Assembly: GCF_910592395.1 (NCBI RefSeq)
Contig: NC_088323.1
Coordinates: forward strand, 2,666,001-2,730,000
DNA length: 64,000 nucleotides
Source of the DNA: Lineus longissimus
Lineage: Eukaryota; Nemertea; Pilidiophora; Heteronemertea; Lineidae
Direction: 5' to 3'
In this document: positions 39,169 through 50,507 of the stretch, piece after piece
How the letters are laid out: every line of letters begins with the position of its first letter
How positions within the stretch are numbered: position 1 is the first letter of the stretch
Program-made: the position numbers and the translations under genes
The notes under the pieces: model-generated
The model's input: only the letters and a program-made list of their open reading frames with translations
Database searches by the model: none
What the model was told of the DNA's origin: nothing

Positions 39169-40206
39169 ATGTTGACGCCAACATACGAGGATGAGGTTAC
39201 TTCATCCTTTGACTTCTACGTCAAGATGATCCAGCGCTATGCCTACCCAATCATGGTCGTCATTGGCCTGTTCGGGAACACACTCAGTTTCATAATCCTC
39301 AGCATGCCCTCTAACCGAAAGAACATCATGGGCTTTTATTTGAGAGTCTTGGCGGTGTGTGATACTTTCGCCCTCAACTTTTTCCTTGTGCCGCGTTGGG
39401 TTTTCAATGTGTGGCCAGTATACCTCAAAAACGCATCCCTTGGGAGTTTCGCGTGTATTTTACATTACTATGTTTCGTTTACTTTCTGTCCGACATCGAA
39501 TTCCTTGATTCTCCTGATCGCTCTGGACAGATTCTTGGTGGTGAGATTCCCCTTGAAGGCGCCACAGTGGTGTACAATGAAGAAAGCAAAGATCCTTGTC
39601 GCTATAGATCTAATCGTACACATCTTGATATACATTCCGAACGTACTGCGTACGGCAAGTAAAGATGAAAACGGGTACTACGTAATTTGTGGTATGCCGC
39701 CTGGTGCATCTTGGTACATATTCGGTTTCAAAATCGTCAACGCACTAGATGTGGCAATCCCAATGGGCTCGCTATTCTTCATCAATGTCGCCATTATTCT
39801 CACCTTACGGAAGCATAGTGCAGGCCTGAAGGACAGCACAGGAGGCAAGGGGTCGAAACGTTCAAAACAGGAGCGATCCTTGACTGTCATGCTTTTGATA
39901 GTTGCCCTATCTTTAATGCTATTTATCCTTCCGTACACCCTCGATTTCATTGCTTGGGATATATTCTTAACCGGCCGCTTAGCAAGAGAACCATCCCTAA
40001 AACACCTCAGGAGTTTCACGTACGAAATAGGCTTTGCTCTATCTCAATTGAATAATTCTTTGAATTTTTTCATGTATCTCGCCAGCAGTCAAAAATTTAG
40101 AAAAGACATACACCGCCTTTTTAGTGGAAAACTAGGCAGTTTTATGTCTCTGACCACTTCCTCTACAACTGGACCGAAGTCGACAAACGTACACTCTACG
40201 CAATAA
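39169..40206 (+). CDS. Rhodopsin-class (class A) peptide-type GPCR, intronless
   Basis: Single-exon gene of 345 codons beginning at the ATG at 39169. The frame is open 13 codons further upstream but with no ATG. Seven hydrophobic segments are visible. Landmarks by residue: GN in TM1 (N37), LAVCD in TM2 (D65), TM3 cysteine C96 with its partner C174 in extracellular loop 2, DRF at 120-122 in place of DRY, FILPY in TM6 (P255) without the usual Trp, and NSLNFFMY in TM7 (N299-Y303) in place of NPxxY. The Ser-Gln-Lys-Phe-Arg-Lys stretch after TM7 looks like helix 8. This pattern fits invertebrate neuropeptide receptors of the FMRFamide/TRH-like assemblage, which couple through G proteins at the plasma membrane. 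Ligand is unknown. The gene sits antisense within the proposed large intron of the Ly6/uPAR gene, and its stop codon lies inside an AATAAA. Confidence 0.93.
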   Translation: MLTPTYEDEVTSSFDFYVKMIQRYAYPIMVVIGLFGNTLSFIILSMPSNRKNIMGFYLRVLAVCDTFALNFFLVPRWVFNVWPVYLKNASLGSFACILHYYVSFTFCPTSNSLILLIALDRFLVVRFPLKAPQWCTMKKAKILVAIDLIVHILIYIPNVLRTASKDENGYYVICGMPPGASWYIFGFKIVNALDVAIPMGSLFFINVAIILTLRKHSAGLKDSTGGKGSKRSKQERSLTVMLLIVALSLMLFILPYTLDFIAWDIFLTGRLAREPSLKHLRSFTYEIGFALSQLNNSLNFFMYLASSQKFRKDIHRLFSGKLGSFMSLTTSSTTGPKSTNVHSTQ

Positions 40207-40207
40207 A
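40202..40207 (+). terminator. AATAAA overlapping the GPCR stop codon
   Basis: The last sense codon and the stop read CAA-TAA, inside the hexamer AATAAA at 40202-40207. A consensus donor (cgg|gtaagt) follows at 40211, so the true 3' end may instead lie in a spliced 3' UTR exon. Confidence 0.35.
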
Positions 40208-43200
40208 TCGGGTAAGTTTTGCGTTATCTAGCAGGAATAATTGTCAAGCTTAAATGGTAAGCTACATGTATGTATAGAGAAAGCGTTTTATTCCTATCAA
40301 TCACTTTTGATTCGTTATCAGTTCTGCAATTCCGGCCAGAGCCACCTGGTTTCCGAGCCAACCTCGAATTCAAAATGGATACAAAGTACTGGGACGAGAC
40401 ATTGCATGTGAGGTTACGTTGATGCGATGTTTAATTCCACGTGATCCACATCTCGTGAAATTAACATCGCATTAACAACATCTCTAAACTTTGAGCAAAA
40501 TGATGCACCCATCTCTGAAATGGCATTTGGTTGTGGACTTGGGTATGTGGCGAAAGGGCACATCTAAGAGTAAACTAGACAGCGTGACGACGATTCGCGA
40601 AGCATGCTCAATCTTACACACTCTACCTGAGTCCAGCTTGCCACAACGAATCCCCCAATGTCATTCTTTGTTTGTCGAAAATCAAACGGCTTCGCTTCGT
40701 GGGAGCTTACTGTTTCAGTCTAGTTGCTCTAAGGGCACATTAAGTGGGCACATCATGGGTGTATCAAAGTGCGTTATCGTAATGTGTCTTTGAAGTTAGA
40801 GAAGACGGGAATACATTGATAATGCTCCATCGCCTTACAGCACGTGTTTACCTCTGTCTTGTGCGGGGTGGAATATTTAAAAGTGATTCCACCAATCAAC
40901 AAAGTCCGAAGTCGAAGAAATCGATGAATACAATCTGTTGCGGATGGATTTTCAGGTGTACGCAGATAACTATTCAGTGTAGCGTTCGGGCACTTCTGTT
41001 GGAATACATTTGATTAAAACCACTTCACTATTAGGTACGATTGGTAGCATTGTACATTTACCTCGTGAGACCTATTCATTAAATCTTTATATCCTCATGA
41101 ACAATGACTAAATCTTATATCGAAGTACTCTCATAACTCACTTGACATTTCCCTGACCGATAGACGGTGTTAATCAGATTATCCCTAGAATCCAGAACGC
41201 AGTTGCACGAGGGTGCTTGCATAGTGTCTTGAGATTAAACTTTTACACAACATATAATGGTTACTGTTACCTTGCATTGTGAAAACTGTATGTAATTGTC
41301 AACAGCCAACGAAGGAATTTCATTCATTTAATTTTGATGAAGTGTCATTATATGAGTGACAGCTGGTGTCTCCAATGGTCACATGTCCATCATGTGAAGC
41401 CCAGAGATGAGAAATGACGGTTGATAAAACCCCATGTATATTTGTCGTCACCCTTATTCGAGAATGCTTGTTGGAAAATGTATTGAGCTACAAGTATTAT
41501 AAAGCCGAGCGATTGTTCGAATCGTGGAATCCGGACTAACGAACCCACACAATGAGCTCCCCCTAGTCTCGTTTACGTCAGAATACTCAGCGAGAGAAAG
41601 AAGGCAGCAATAATTTGGAGGTCATCACCCCTGACCAAATGCAGAAATTCGAAACCAAAGAAATTCCCCACTTGCTTCGAGGGTCCTTGGGACCGGTATG
41701 ATATCCACCGGTCGTTTTGTAAGGATGTCACGGATCGAACTCCAAGGACCCTCCAAACGACACTATTAAGTATCAGTCCAAGAGTAGCTGATTTATGTCA
41801 TTACATTCTCAGGTGTTCCGCCTTTGTTTTCGGTGTCACTTTCAACAGTTCGAAAAGTCAATTGGAAGGTTATGTTTAGACACCGGTCGCTGTGCGAGTA
41901 AAAAACATTGGGTGTCATGATACTTCTGAGCCTACATTCTGACCATTCAGATGGATGCATGCAAATACATGTACATTCAGTAATATGATAAGAGAAATGA
42001 TACTAAGGAGGTCAGACAAGGCTGTAATGTAATGTTGTGGTGGGGCTCTACAGGACTGTCGTATTCGATATTCTACCAATATCATATTGACCGGGCCGTT
42101 TAAAACTGTTAACTCTAAAATCGTCTCTCGATGGATTCCATTTGAGTGTTTGTTGACACTACATGTCGGAATATTTGGTTCCCCACCTGTGAAAACCTCA
42201 GCTCGCGAATGGAAAATATTTGCTCTGCGCGACAGCTGATGTTTTGTTGTCATGCGTTGCGCAACATCCGTTCGGTTTCCCCTAGAAACACAACACCGCA
42301 AAGAAAAAGAGAAAAACATCAAAACGGTGGGTTAGACAGGTTGTAAAGCTGCACAATGTATGGTATGTCGTCTGGAGGGATTAACTCAATCACTGTTAAC
42401 TGGATCATAAAATGTGAACAGGATCCACGCAACATTACAAAAAAATCCAACAGCAAAATGCCAACGATTTGAAGAAAAAATACAGGTCGTGGTTAAAGAT
42501 GTTTATGCGCCGTGCACATTGTCTGTTAATGTATTTAGAGATGAAAGACGAACAAAAGGATGAACCCAAACAAAACGAAGGAATTGTCATCCCCAGGCCG
42601 AGGCTCACATAACAGAAGGACCTCCAGAGTTACAAATTTCCCTTTTATCGTCTGCCCCAACAACAAGATGTCCGAGCTTCTTTATCAATATGTCATCTCA
42701 GCGCATCCGTCGTCCTTCTCCACAAAGCATCATTCCGTAATCGTCTGGACACTAATGGCTTTTGACATACTGCGGGAGAATCCTTTTCACGATTCATTGT
42801 CTCTTGTGACTTTACAAGCCCTAATCGTCTAGGCATCAATGATCCAGGTTACTGTACGTATCGGATGTCTCTCTAATTCTAAAAGTGATCAGAATTGTGC
42901 GACTGTTTGTGAGAATGAGACAAAATCTCTTGAAAGTGAAAAAAAATGGTTAATATAAGGTTTCAATTTTTAGCTTCATTTGACTATGTCCGATTAAAGT
43001 ACAAGAAACCAGCTGAACTCAAGGCACATGTATCAGGAATAACACCAAACATTTAAAGAAAATGCTTTCACAATAATGAACAAAGCCGATTTAAATTGAG
43101 CTGAATTTTCTGTCATTGGATCATTAAACAAATTACTTAAAAAAGCTTTACTAAGTCCAACTGAATCAGTTTTATCTTTGAAGATATCAAGATGATTTGA

Positions 43201-46200
43201 AGGGTTCTTATCTGACTGCAGTTATATCACAACAAATGGAAGAAATAAAGAAGATTACATTGTCGTCTACTTCGATAATTTGCGTTCATTCTGATTACCA
43301 CTAATGATTTACACATCCATCAGAATTACCTTATCTTATCTAAGCAAATTAGCTACACAGAATTTTCGTATGCATAGATAAAAGGGAAAAATACAAAATT
43401 TCGGTCATTTAACATTTTAAGTGGCAATTTTCCACTTTATTCGAAGGGGCTTTGACAACTCATTGTACTTGGAGAAAATTGAAGTTTACAGACGTCAAAC
43501 GCTTTGTAATTGGGTATCACTAAACTGCTTTTGGAATGAATTCCCTTTGAAAACAAGAAGACTGCCAACGTGTGACTCTAAGCTTTGTAACACCGTGAAT
43601 TGTCCATTTTGTGACGATCAGCATATCAAGCTGTGTGTGAGAGTTTTGGAACGCTGTGTCAATCTGCTATATACCCTTGGGGATTTCGAAAGAATGCTCC
43701 TAGAACTTCATTAAAAAGCCGACATGTTTCAGGTTTTAGGTTTTGGTCACTTGTTTACTGGGAATTCTGCAGGTTTGACGACAAGCAACCTCTCTTCTCT
43801 AAGTCCTTCTGCAACGTAAATGTAAAGCACACACAAAAGTTTGATTTGTCCGAACGGGAAGCCCAATGGAATTTTATTAGTTATTCTTTAAAGCCTTGTA
43901 GACAACTACTTAGAGAGCAAACAATGAGGTACACAACTCCCATTATCCGAATTTTCTTTGATTTACTTGTCTAAAAGCGACCATTAAATAAAATTGACAC
44001 AAAAAATGCGCTGTGTGTCTTCAGACCATGTAATAAGTACAACTAACTTTACACGAGTCAACCTTTAATGCGTAACATATGTAAACTATTTAGATTCCAA
44101 GTCAACATTTCTTTAAGTAATTTAATGTAAATCGTTAGAAACATATGGACAATGCAGTCCGTGTTGAGGCCCTCCCTTTTCGGCTTCCCATAGCCTTCAG
44201 ATATTTGCTCACTCGGCGAAGGGCCTTTGTCCACCGATTCTTAGGTTGTTGTGATGTTGTACCACGAGCTTATACAACGTTACTCAGTAGGACTTTGCTT
44301 TTCTAAAAGGCCTGGTATTTCTTTAAGATTTAAAGAAAAACCAATACAATGAGACAGTAATTGTACAAACATACCAATTTGACATCTAACTAATTGAAAA
44401 CCAAACGGATTATTTTAAATATCCCTTGTAATAGTAGTCGATTGGAAAGGAATTGTACAAACAATCTAATTGTGAGTTCATATGGAATTCATTTGACTTT
44501 CGAATCAAAGATTGACATTGCATAGAGACGATAAGAAGCTATTGGCCGATGACAGGGGGTTTTAGCGTGACCGAGTCCTTTCGCCACCCTTTACACGTAA
44601 AAGAGCCACAGTCTCCCATTTCCAATGTAAAAAGGCCAGCAGAGTGTTTTTCTAATGTGCAACAATTTATACTTCTACAATACTATGACCCCGGCATGTT
44701 GACAGAGCAGGTTACATAACGAGGATGCAGTCCCAAGAGAACCAATTTTGCGGACCGCGATTGTCTGCCGATGACCCGCGTCTCTTTATATCGTTAATTG
44801 AGTGCTAAGACACTTGAAGAAGATCGTCAATGACAGCGGGTCTTTGGGGACTTCATTATCAATTTCATGGGGATCACTGGAGAAAGTCATGGTTAGCATA
44901 TGCTTGTGTCTGTAGTGTGCATGGTGACGCACATGATTCAAACTTGAGCAAAACCTGAAGCAAGCTGGTGCGAAATGAGTAGTAGGCCTACCGTCGCTTT
45001 ATGGACCGATAGTTCATCGTCGGCAGTTACAGTCAAAACCCTCATGTCTCCATATCGATCTCACAAAACAGATGTTGGAGCAACGCTTGGTTAGATTGAA
45101 ATTTGCTCAGTGGCCTTCACCCTTTTCGACCCCCTTCCTCCTTCAGCTGCGGCCGAGGAAAGCTATCAATTACATGCATGCAAGTGGTCATCATGGCGAG
45201 AAAAAAACCCTGCACATTCACATACACGAACATGCAAGTTGATGCTCGATGAATGAGGTACTAAAGGTATTACCAATTCGGTAACAGATGTTCCTCCTGA
45301 CCGCCTGTTTTACTGGTGATAAAATGAGGCCAAGACCAGCGGTTGGTGACACCCAGGTGTCAAATAGTCGTGTTAATGGCACTCTTTTCTAAGTTTCTTC
45401 CGTCGAAACGAGATGATAAGCAAAGTGGCTGGTGGAGGCAGGTTGACAAGATTGAGATTCACGTCTTCATTCTGTGAGGGGTCATATCAATGCTGGCCGG
45501 TTACAAAAACCTAGAAAACACGCGCCCATGGTCAGAGGAGACAGCATATTTCATCTGAATCAAACAGCCAAAGCGGCGTGCGACCATAAACGTCATAAAA
45601 GCAGAAACCATGAGAACAAAATGGTTAGCAACACGTCTTTTGGACGACTTATGGTAGTTTAGGGATTAGTTCAATTATTGCTCACTCTGCACCAATGGTT
45701 TTCAATCTGTTCATCACCGTGACGTCACTTTCTCCATCTTATCTGCCTGAGCTAATTATGTTTACGTCCCTTGGGTACAGTCGGGTAATTGCTAGCTTCC
45801 TTTAATTATCTTGTCCCGTCGTCAGGTTTTGAAGCAAAATACATTAAACGAGCGAATATTTGGCTCTTGATGTAGCTCCGCTGTTCGCTCTCCTTGATTA
45901 TTGAAGGCAGTTGCTACTGCATCGGGAATGATGACGATGATCATATTTATGATTAGATAGGATTGACGATCGATGAGACCGAAAATACCCCCCCCCCACC
46001 CCGGACTGTCTCTCCTCACTTACAATAGCCTGCGACAGAACTGTTCTTTACTGCAATGGCACTCGCTTCAAAAGAAAAATAATTGTCGTGGTATTACATC
46101 CGTGGTATTATCAAGTAAAAACTGCCACGCATACCGTATAATGCTTGTCTCATGCTCCAAAGCACCTAGTGTCACTGGCATAACTAATAAATCTCACCGA

Positions 46201-49200
46201 AATGTTCACTTGATGTTGTATTGTGTCTGGCGAACTGACTTAAAGTTCACAATACGTTGAAAAGTTGCCCGGACGACTCTTGTCGTATAATTAAGATCTT
46301 TCATAGGTATATTTCTCACCTGTGTGGTATGTGGCCTTAGGTGACCTCTAAATGACGGACGTGATACGCCCGACTAGACTTTTGATACCGACACCAATGG
46401 CACTAAATACTTTAAAATCTCAGGTATGCATTTGTGTTGTATATGGCGATTGCCCGAATGATTCCCTTTTGTGATTAACTCGAGAGGAAATTGTTAGTTT
46501 AGTTTGATTAGAAAATGACTGGGAACGCGCAATAGAATAGCATGAATTCGCGAGTTATGATCGCCTCAAGCGCGCGCTAATGGATACATACATGTTGCAA
46601 TTTAAGTGAAGCATGCAGTTTAAGTTCGAAGAACATATTTGCATCTTTTTAATCTTAACGACGGCCGAAATTTTTTCCGGTGTAACGTATTTGGGTGTTC
46701 CCGTTCCTGAGCCTTGTAGATGTGTACTCAAATCTCTTAAAATGTGTAACAGGCCTAGATTATTGTACACGTAGAAACCTCATAAGGACAATCTGATCAG
46801 TCAACACTTACTAGTGATCAATAAAGTTCAACTCTACCACTCAAATGTATTGACTTTCCTTTTAAATAATGACTTTGAAGCGCTACTTCACCGACACTTT
46901 AAATCCAGTGTCTACTTTTAAGCCCCTTACAACTAGATCACGTCAATGTTGGCAAAACATCTTGGCAAACATCAATAAGTGGAAATTTATTGCTTTACCA
47001 GTCTTTCTGTGTGCGCCGACCTCCATATTTTCTGACCGTCACTTAATTCCATTAAAGGGCCTATGTGAGCGTACCTTGTTCTGAGAATTTTCTTCGGTTG
47101 GACATAATGTATCTCAAGGGACCTGTGTCAGATCTAGCATGTCATCGAAAGGAACTTGAAATCTTCTTTTAAACTGCGTATTAGTTTACTGCGACTTTAA
47201 AACGTAATTTCAACACCCTCGGGCATCAAAAAGTCTGATTTGGGGAGAGGAAAGCTCTTTATTGGAATTTTCGTTCTTCTGATAAAGGTATACAAACGAA
47301 CTACGTAGTAGCCTTTTACAAATTACTGCGTAAATTAATTTTCGATTATTTTTTATTAATGAGCGTACAACGTGAATTCTTTACCTTCGGGCTGGATCAG
47401 AAATTGCGAAGTGCAATTTTGGAAAAGTCGTCATTTTTTACCATGCCTGACCCGATGAACTTTCAAAATGATTTCAGTTTCCTTAGTAACACGATAATAT
47501 TTCAACAAAACAAATACAGCGATATTATAATGGTATTTCACGAACGCTGAACTAATTCTTAAAAATCATTTGGCGACGAAAACAAACTGTGGTATTTGCA
47601 GTAAGGTAGCCTGAGGCAAATTCTAGAAAATGGGTGCTTAAACAATTGTTAATGTGGTAAAAAATCAAGCGTCTGTATTTGAACATTTTGCATCGAAAAT
47701 CTGCTGCAACTCGCCGTCTAAATACCCGAAACACATAAAAACTAATCTCTAAGCCATTTTTTGCAAAACAAATGGACGTTTTTGTAACAATAGCTGGCAT
47801 ATCGTGTCGCATCTGGCCCCCTTAGATCCCGAAGGAAAGGGCAGTGTTATTTTAATTGAAAGCCCAGAGATTAATATTTTGTCTAGAGATAAGTCCACAA
47901 TGCCTTGAGCTTACGTTCAAGTGATACTGAGAGTTTGACTTTGGGCAATTTTTGACATCGGGGAGTGGTAGTAGAGTTATTTTGTTTGCAAAGAGCCACT
48001 ATGACTGAGTAAATCTCGCCACTACGTTGCCAAATATCCTACCATCTCCTTTGAAAATAGAGATGTTCAGCAAACTTTATCATCATTTCTTTTGTTACGC
48101 GGACTTTAATCCCAGTCACAGTTTTATCATTTACATAAAAACCTTCCCTTCTATAACCTATGCTGTAGATCGGCATGGTTAAGAGTTTGATGACAATATC
48201 ATATTTCGGCTAAGATTTTTCTTCCCTGTCATAAATTTTAAAGTTTTGAGACACACTATGTACATCATAAAATTCCTGTCAGGTACTTGGTCGAAGGATA
48301 GAAGGCTCACAATGACAAATTTACCTGTTATTCAAAAACGCAATTTATATGTACTTCGTTAATAAACATTCCTTTCTTTCAATAAAAAATGTTTCATGTA
48401 AACATCATTGATCACAAACCTACTGAATAGACCACCTTCAGCATGATTTGTCACAAAACCTAAAAATAAATATTTCAATAATCACAACATTCCTATAAAC
48501 AATAACACTAGCACTGCGCTCTCAAATTCTCTTCAAAATGTGTCCAATGGTGGAACATATTTTACACCATCTCAAATACCCTTTTGAATATGGTGATGGC
48601 ATTAACGGTATATAAATGTGAGATAATTATAGCTTTTAATACTTGGGTTCGTCCCGATATTCATAAGACTGAATTTGACATTCTGTAGATCTCAGCATGG
48701 TCACCACCCCCGCGTTGTGGGCGAGCAGTGCGCCCATTCTTATACCGCAGCAGGGTGGCATACCGTTGGAAAAACACTATACACCTTTAAAGACTAGCAT
48801 TGTTCTTGTATATTGCACTTACTCTTGGCTCAGCCCAATAGGAAAAAAACATCGTCGTAGTACAGTATACAAAGTCGATGAAATTTAGCATTTATGGTAC
48901 CGAGCAGTATCAAAATAACTTATTCCGTTTTGACTAACCCCCAAATATGTTCGGACACAAAGTTCATGTCTAAACAGATAAGATTGTATTACCAAGCCAT
49001 GGACATATGATGGGAGTTTAATTCCGAGCGATTTCAGATTCATACTTAATTCTCATGACGAATTTCACAAATGTTCAAAGGTGTAAGACCGGCGCCCCAA
49101 GAATCGGCTATAAATTCCATAACATTTCTCCAGCACAGGAAATTACCATCGAACCAATGTTAATAACTTTGTCATCCATAATAGGTCACGCTTTACCCCC

Positions 49201-50144
49201 AATCATCTTAATTGTTCTCCGCGATATCGCCCGTGGTCAAAAATTCACGGTCAAATTGGCGAGCTTTTTTCACACTCACACATCAATATAGCCGAGGAAA
49301 TCCATTATAACGGCATGTAATGAAAAGTCCATGGACCTATTGTGTCCCTAAAAGGCCTAGAGTATAAGGTATCGACTAACTTGCTATTTGAGCGACATTT
49401 GCCATGCTATTTTGTATAAATACTCCGAAATGGATTGTACGCTGTTCCTAAATATGGGATTATCCTCTCTGGAATGTTGGGGAATTTTTCACCGAAATCT
49501 ATACTAAGAAAGTAAACATTGCCATCAAAGAAAATATTGCCGCAAATGAAAAAGTGGTTATTTTTTGTACAAACTTGACGAGCTATCGAAAAGTTAGGAA
49601 CGGACAGTGCTCCTTTATAAGTCTGCAGCTTCATTGTGTGTGACCATGTTACCTTCATGGTGTAACAATGCCCCACGATGTAAATAAACCATTCACTACG
49701 TGTACTTATCATGACTTGTGAATGAAGACCTATTGTTAGATGTTTGATTGTGTAGTTTCCATTCTTGTTTTAAATCATTGTGATGTAATGGGTTTGGCAG
49801 CGCATGGTATGTTATGTTAGGTGGTGGCAGACTTGATTTGTCAGTTGAGGTGTGAGGTTCGATGAATGTGTGTGTACGTGCTGTTCTGCTTTGTAAGTTT
49901 GTGCGTGTTGTATTTGTGGAGGAGAGTGATGATATTTGGTTGAGATCATTGGGTCTCTTGTTGAAACCGGAATACTGTGTGCAAGTATGTGTGTATTTTG
50001 AATTGATGATGACTTTGTGAGCTGCTATATATTGTACCAAATGAGAGGGCGCAATATATAGTGTAATGTTCATCATTCTGTCTGATTATTGTAATTTATT
50101 TATTTCAGATGTTTCAATTTCTGGTTTTGATGTAATGAACCTTT
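40207..50144. other. Non-coding stretch downstream of the GPCR
   Basis: Mostly AT-rich DNA with no supported exon. It contains a perfect 12-bp inverted repeat at 41679-41690/41742-41753, a C-run at 45988-45997 and an orphan AATAAA at 46820-46825. A cysteine-rich open frame at 43421-43714 has no splice context or family signature and is not called. The plus strand becomes G/T-rich from about 49730. Confidence 0.35.
41679..41753. repeat. Perfect 12-bp inverted repeat with 51-bp loop
   Basis: GAGGGTCCTTGG at 41679-41690 pairs with CCAAGGACCCTC at 41742-41753. Within and beside the loop, accggt occurs twice and gtcgttt/aaacgac forms a second, staggered inverted pair. It could fold as a hairpin; the function is unknown. 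Confidence 0.6.
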
Positions 50145-50150
50145 TTAATT

Positions 50151-50156
50151 AATAAA
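50151..50156 (+). terminator. Orphan polyadenylation signal AATAAA
   Basis: Hexamer in ttaattaataaaacataa, at the end of a strongly G/T-rich plus-strand block (about 49730-50150). It may mark the 3' end of a plus-strand transcript whose coding part was not found. Confidence 0.25.
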
Positions 50157-50204
50157 ACATAAACCATGAGTAAATGTCAGTGTGTTTCTTTTTCTTTCTT
50201 TTTT

Positions 50205-50243
50205 GAGGGGTGGTGAGGGGGGGGGGTGGTGAGGGGGGAGGGA
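50205..50243. repeat. G-rich simple repeat
   Basis: Near-pure G tract with interspersed T and A (tggtgaggggggggggtggtgagg-like), a candidate G-quadruplex-forming site just below the Ly6 exon. Confidence 0.6.
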
Positions 50244-50507
50244 TGAGGAATGCTTCAATTTAATACATATTCTGCAAACAAATGGGGATTCGGGGAGAGC
50301 ATTTCTTGGGGGCTGAATTTGCCAGTCAGATCCTTGCTTCTTTGGAACACGCTGTGAAATTAAAAACGGGACAGATAAGGTAACAGATAAGGGGCATGGC
50401 AAACATTGAGCGACATGGCCTTGTGCCAAACGATCAACAAACAACTGTGCAAGATAAGCATGGTGTGTTACTACCATTTCAACAACTAATCTAAAACAAT
50501 GACTTAC

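Larger units (their letters stand above)
27412..50507 (-). other. Large proposed intron of the Ly6/uPAR gene
   Basis: If the 5' and 3' exon groups belong to one gene, this 23 kb stretch is its second intron. On the plus strand it contains the intronless GPCR gene (39169-40206) and, with weaker support, a G/T-rich block with a polyadenylation signal at 50151. It also holds a fold-back element with a direct duplication (37704-38363), a 12-bp inverted repeat (41679-41753), a short direct repeat (29295/29469) and a C-run at 45988. I searched it for further Ly6-type exons (CYxC or CCxxxxCN) and saw none. Outside these items nothing is supported. Confidence 0.4.

Noticed and set aside
43421-43714. 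Cysteine-rich plus-strand open frame
   Set aside because: Cysteine spacing matches no family I recognise, there is no leader, and no splice context supports it.
43633-43974. Plus-strand open frame of 113 codons overlapping 43421-43714
   Set aside because: It is in a different frame over the same bases as another open frame, with no signature of its own.
49696-50076. Minus-strand open frame of 126 codons rich in Thr, Asn and His
   Set aside because: Composition is explained by the G/T-rich plus strand; no protein-like pattern is seen.
50145-50507. Continuation of the Ly6 open frame beyond the exon at 50508
   Set aside because: A consensus donor (gtaagt) ends the exon. The following translation loses the cysteine pattern and runs into a G-rich repeat.
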